Below, one piece after another: positions 61,073 to 64,000 of a stretch of 64,000 nt of DNA. The position numbers and the translations under genes are program-made. Every line of letters begins with the position of its first letter. Position 1 is the first letter of the stretch. The stretch is from Gillisella vitis (GTDB lineage Bacteria > Pseudomonadota > Alphaproteobacteria > Rhizobiales > Rhizobiaceae): positions 44,129-108,128 of the forward strand of contig NZ_LMVL02000010.1 of the NCBI RefSeq assembly GCF_001541345.2, in the 5' to 3' direction. The notes beneath the pieces were generated by a model, which was given only the letters and a program-made list of their open reading frames with translations, did no database searches and was not told the origin of the DNA.

Positions 61073-61741
61073 TCACTTTGCAAGTGGATTTTGCAGTGCG
61101 GTAGTCACGAGGCCAATCAAATCCCGGCAGCGAATATGGAGAATCTCGGGCTTTTCCCGCGTGATTGAAAGTGGATGGATAACCCCTTCCAAAGCGGTGG
61201 CAATGACGGATGCAGTATGACGCGGATCGGTTACGAAAAAGTCGCCCGTCGCCACGCCTTCAAGGACGATGGTTTCGAAAATTGCGCAAATCTTTTCCCG
61301 GTAGAGATCGGCGGCGGTGAGTTCCAGATCGGTGGTCAGCACGATCATTTTGAACAGATGCGGATTGTCGCAAACGTCCTGCAGCAGTTTGGTCAGCAGC
61401 TGCTCGGCCATTTGCAGCAACTTCATCTGTGGTGAAGAAAGCATTTCCAGGTCAGCGAGCCCGGCCATTAGTTTTTCAAGATGGGCCGTCGCGATCGCGT
61501 CGACCAGCGCGGTTTTGGAATGAAAATGCTTGAATACATTGGCCGGAGACATTTCCAGCTCTGCTGCGATATCCGCCATCGCCACCTGTTGGTACCCGCG
61601 CTGGCGAAACAGCTCCTCTGCTGCCCGGAGGATCTCCTGGCGAGTTTCGGCCGCCGGACGACGTGACCTGCGCGGGCGGCATGGTTGCTGCTTGCCAGCG
61701 CCTCGTCCGGTGGGTTTGCCAGTGCTTTTGGGCGCTGTCAT
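61073..61741 (-). CDS. TetR/AcrR family transcriptional regulator
   Basis: This 222-residue regulator has a TetR helix-turn-helix at about residues 33-80 (ILRAAEELFRQRGYQQVAMA, then SPANVFKHFHSK) after a basic N-terminal tail (KQQPCRPRRSRRP). The C-terminal part is an all-helical ligand-binding domain. It lies directly upstream of the efflux operon on the same strand and probably represses it until a pump substrate binds. It starts only 5 bases after the purC stop, so it may also be co-transcribed with purC. Confidence 0.92.
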   Translation of the reverse strand: MTAPKSTGKPTGRGAGKQQPCRPRRSRRPAAETRQEILRAAEELFRQRGYQQVAMADIAAELEMSPANVFKHFHSKTALVDAIATAHLEKLMAGLADLEMLSSPQMKLLQMAEQLLTKLLQDVCDNPHLFKMIVLTTDLELTAADLYREKICAIFETIVLEGVATGDFFVTDPRHTASVIATALEGVIHPLSITREKPEILHIRCRDLIGLVTTALQNPLAK

Positions 61742-61746
61742 GATCG

Positions 61747-62697
61747 TCAGCGCCGGTCGAGATAGGAGAAGAGATTTGCCTTCACGCGATCAAAGGGCGT
61801 TTCACCGGAATTATCGGCCTGGAACGTCAATCCTGTGATGGCCTCATAGGCCTGGATATAGACTTTGGAGGTTGCCTCGACCAAGTCCTGTGGAATTTCC
61901 GGAATCTCGTCCTTGTACGGATCGCATCGTTCCGCCACCCAGGACCGCACGAAGTCCTTGTCGAAGCTTGCCGGCCGGGTTCCCTGGGCGAAGGCCTGTT
62001 CATACGTTTCGGCAATCCAGTAACGGCTGCTATCTGGTGTATGGATCTCATCAGCCAGAAGGATGTTCCCGGCCTCGTCTGTGCCAAATTCATATTTGGT
62101 ATCGACCAGAATAAGGCCGCGTTCGGCCGCTTTCTGTTGGCCGCGAGCGAAAAGAGCCAGCGCGTATTGGGATAGTTGCCGCCATTGATCAGGCGTCAGC
62201 AGGCCGTTATCGATAATTTCTGCTGGTGTGAGCGGTGCATCGTGAGCACCGTCAAATTCCTTGCTGGTCGGCGTAATAATCGCCTGCGGCAGTTTCTGAT
62301 TGTCACGCATGCCGTCCGGCAATGTCATGCCATACATCGTTCGCTGCCCTTTTTTATAGAGCGTCAGGATCGATGTTCCGGTCGTGCCGGCCAGATAGCC
62401 GCGCACCACCACTTCCACGGGGAGAATTGTCAGACGTTTGCCGATGACAATGGCAGGATCGGGATAGGCAATGATATGGTTGGGGCAAATATCGGCGGTC
62501 TGTTCAAACCAGTAGCGCGCCGTCTGGGTCAGGACCTGACCTTTATAAGGGATGCAAGCCAGGATACGGTCGAAAGCGCTCAAACGATCTGTCGATATAA
62601 TGACACGGCTGCCATCCGGCAGATCGTAATTTTCTCTGACCTTGCCGCGATAATAGTTGGGAAGCTCGGGAAAAAAAGCTTCTTTCAAAATGCGCAT
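61747..62697 (-). CDS. purC: Phosphoribosylaminoimidazole-succinocarboxamide synthase
   Basis: This 316-residue SAICAR synthetase performs a late step of purine biosynthesis, joining aspartate to CAIR with ATP. Conserved segments are YRGKVRENYDL, IISTDRLSAFD, EVVVRGYLAGTTG and LILVDTKYEFG. It is of the longer type (about 300 residues), not the 240-residue enterobacterial type; rhizobia can carry both, so a second copy elsewhere is possible. The start at 62697 fits the family. The regulator gene follows after 5 bases. Confidence 0.94.
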   Translation of the reverse strand: MRILKEAFFPELPNYYRGKVRENYDLPDGSRVIISTDRLSAFDRILACIPYKGQVLTQTARYWFEQTADICPNHIIAYPDPAIVIGKRLTILPVEVVVRGYLAGTTGTSILTLYKKGQRTMYGMTLPDGMRDNQKLPQAIITPTSKEFDGAHDAPLTPAEIIDNGLLTPDQWRQLSQYALALFARGQQKAAERGLILVDTKYEFGTDEAGNILLADEIHTPDSSRYWIAETYEQAFAQGTRPASFDKDFVRSWVAERCDPYKDEIPEIPQDLVEATSKVYIQAYEAITGLTFQADNSGETPFDRVKANLFSYLDRR

Positions 62698-62854
62698 CGC
62701 TCGGCCCCTTTAATGTCGCTGCCATCTCGCGTTGGTGATCTGGTTCAAGCGCGTAAGTCAATTTTATCGCTCAAACACGTCATGAACATTCCAACCGGCT
62801 GCTCTCAATATGATGCAGTCCTAGCGCGCCTAACCCATCGCGGTGGGATTTTCA

Positions 62855-62888
62855 AAGAAAAAAGCGCGCGGCCATCGCTCGCGCGCTT
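62855..62888 (-). terminator. Intrinsic terminator of the CbiM-type gene
   Basis: A nine-base-pair GC-rich stem (62862-62870 with 62880-62888) is followed on the minus strand by a run of T. It lies 26 bases past the permease stop. Confidence 0.8.
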
Positions 62889-62913
62889 CCCTCTCACTTA
62901 AACTGCGCCGATC

Positions 62914-63567
62914 TCAGGCAAAGGTCAAACGGTCGATCTCGGTGATCTGGCTGGTCACGCGAAGGTGCCGTATCCGCCGTACGGCGAGCACGACGGCAAA
63001 CGTGATGCATGCCTCAATGGCAAATACTGGTGCATAAGCAATGACCCAGCGTCCCCAGTCGGCAAACGCAAGCCCGTCATTAGAAATAGCCAGCCAGAAA
63101 CCGACCATGGCCGAAACCCCGGCATAATAGGTGGCGTCTAGCCCCAACACCCTGGCGAGATTGAAACGCGTGCCAACTTCTCCAGAAAAAAGCCGCTTCC
63201 CAAAGGTATAATGCACCACCATCATCGGCAGCATCAGCGATAGGGCATTGACGCCGAGATGGGGAATGTCGCCCGGCTCGAACAGAAATGCCTGTAGCAC
63301 GAGACCAAGCGCAAAGCCGAGCATGGCGGGTGTAAAGCCGAAGAGAAGATAAATGGTGGTCGCACCGATCAGATGCAATTCCGATGGCCCTACTGGCAGA
63401 TGCCAGACCTGCATCATGATTGAGAAAGCAACGGCAGCGAGCGCCGTCTTAGGGAGCATCAGAGGATGACGCCAAAGTGCAGGTAACTGAGAGGCAACCA
63501 GTGACAGCGCTGCGGCATTGGCAAGCGCTATCCTGGCCGGATCGATAATCCCGACTTCTATATGCAT
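62914..63567 (-). CDS. CbiM-type energy-coupling factor transporter permease (cobalt, putative)
   Basis: This 217-residue membrane protein has about six hydrophobic helices. It matches the CbiM family with MHIEVGIIDPARIALANAAA at the start and the GPSELHLIGATTIYLLFG segment, in which the His residues bind metal. CbiM is the substrate-specific component for cobalt uptake in B12-producing bacteria. No CbiN, CbiQ or CbiO gene is visible in the window. The ATG at 63567 follows AAAGGACTTG; a longer frame would run into the riboswitch. Control by the cobalamin riboswitch upstream supports cobalt as the substrate. Confidence 0.9.
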   Translation of the reverse strand: MHIEVGIIDPARIALANAAALSLVASQLPALWRHPLMLPKTALAAVAFSIMMQVWHLPVGPSELHLIGATTIYLLFGFTPAMLGFALGLVLQAFLFEPGDIPHLGVNALSLMLPMMVVHYTFGKRLFSGEVGTRFNLARVLGLDATYYAGVSAMVGFWLAISNDGLAFADWGRWVIAYAPVFAIEACITFAVVLAVRRIRHLRVTSQITEIDRLTFA

Positions 63568-63629
63568 TGTGATCAAGTCCTTTCTTCCGCGCCCTCCGCG
63601 CGGGGATGGTGAGAACCGCTTTCGCGGCA

Positions 63630-63810
63630 TGCTTATCGGCAGGTCTCCTGGCTCACGGGTCTGGGCTTTGTCCGCCTTATCGGCCGTGGGGCCAATGGCA
63701 TGATGGACATCGCTCGCCGTTCACAGTTGCGGGGGCAGCCACGGTTTCGGCCCTTACTTGGGTCGTCCTCACCGTATTCCCTTTTCATCCGCGCGCGTTT
63801 TGACACTTGC
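63630..63810 (-). ncRNA. Cobalamin riboswitch
   Basis: On the minus strand the hallmarks appear in order: GGGAATACGGTG near 63775-63788, the core GCTGCCCCCGCAACTGTGA near 63722-63740 and the B12 box GAGCCAGGAGACCTGCC at 63638-63654. It ends about 65 bases before the permease start and should shut off expression when adenosylcobalamin is plentiful. The 190 bases to the window edge would hold the promoter; nothing else is clear there. Confidence 0.93.
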
Positions 63811-64000
63811 AGAACCGATACGCTGCCACTTTAGGGAGCGGTTACTCTCCTGTCCATGAAAAGACGTCTATCGGTGGCGTTTTGCCCGTCAGATGCCCGA
63901 ATTTCACGGTTTGAACGCCGCGCCAAACGATACGGTCGGTTTTCTTTGCCACTATTTCGTTTATTTATCAGTAGCTTATTGAAAAAATGATTCAACCTTC

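Noticed and set aside
63568..63630. Longer CbiM-type protein starting at 63630
   Set aside because: The extra 21 residues overlap the end of the riboswitch and are not family-like; ATG 63567 has the proper ribosome site.
1..64000. Mobile elements, CRISPR arrays, tRNA or rRNA genes
   Set aside because: No transposase or integrase, no regularly spaced direct repeats and no tRNA-like cloverleaf next to any gene were seen on reading both strands.

Overview
The window looks like a chromosomal segment of a Rhizobiaceae member (Agrobacterium/Allorhizobium/Rhizobium type). The basis is a fructose ABC operon of the frcBCAK type, a PhyR-NepR-EcfG general stress response locus with EcfG-type promoters, an amino acid:carrier-protein ligase cassette of the kind known from Bradyrhizobium and Agrobacterium, and RIME-like palindromic intergenic repeats. 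The species assignment is inference. I see no tRNA, rRNA, CRISPR array, insertion sequence or prophage.

Layout. 1-2641: polar amino acid ABC transporter (ATPase cut by the window edge). 2851-8581: frcBCAK-like sugar operon with a divergent ROK regulator and a FucU-type mutarotase. 8698-13551: an SDR, an Lrp-type regulator divergent from arginase and ornithine cyclodeaminase, a Pmp3-like peptide and a GH105 hydrolase. 13571-16009: exbB-exbD-tonB. 16261-26262: the general stress response region, with two NepR anti-sigma factors, EcfG, PhyR, an HWE/HisKA_2 kinase, a lone receiver, Dps, CsbD, DUF883 and two DUF1328 proteins; seven sites match GGAAC-N16-CGTT exactly. 26275-28904: an ATP-dependent DNA ligase with its partner exonuclease. 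29015-34562: a MerR-ATPase fusion, a lone Lrp effector domain, a 974-residue kinase/aminotransferase fusion and PurU.

34922-48129 is a surface polysaccharide region: GH5 glucanase, Wzy-like polymerase, GumC-like co-polymerase, GT4, GumK-like GT70, flippase, a tandem alpha/beta hydrolase and a GH2 enzyme. 48284-51627 is a four-gene cassette (carrier protein, acyl-CoA dehydrogenase-like protein, aminoacyl:CP ligase, DUF1839) whose end product is unknown; it is the best candidate here for an underdescribed pathway. 51860-54711 holds epmB-epmA divergent from efp, the EF-P beta-lysylation set. 54923-61741 is an RND tripartite efflux operon with a TetR regulator, followed by purC (61747-62697) and a cobalamin-riboswitch-controlled CbiM-type permease (62914-63810).

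The genes are tightly packed, with many ATGA, TGATG or GTGA stop/start overlaps that support the chosen starts and operon structure. The stress locus is the most coherent regulatory unit: kinase, PhyR and NepR would release EcfG, which would then read the seven promoters in front of nepR-ecfG, phyR and small stress proteins.
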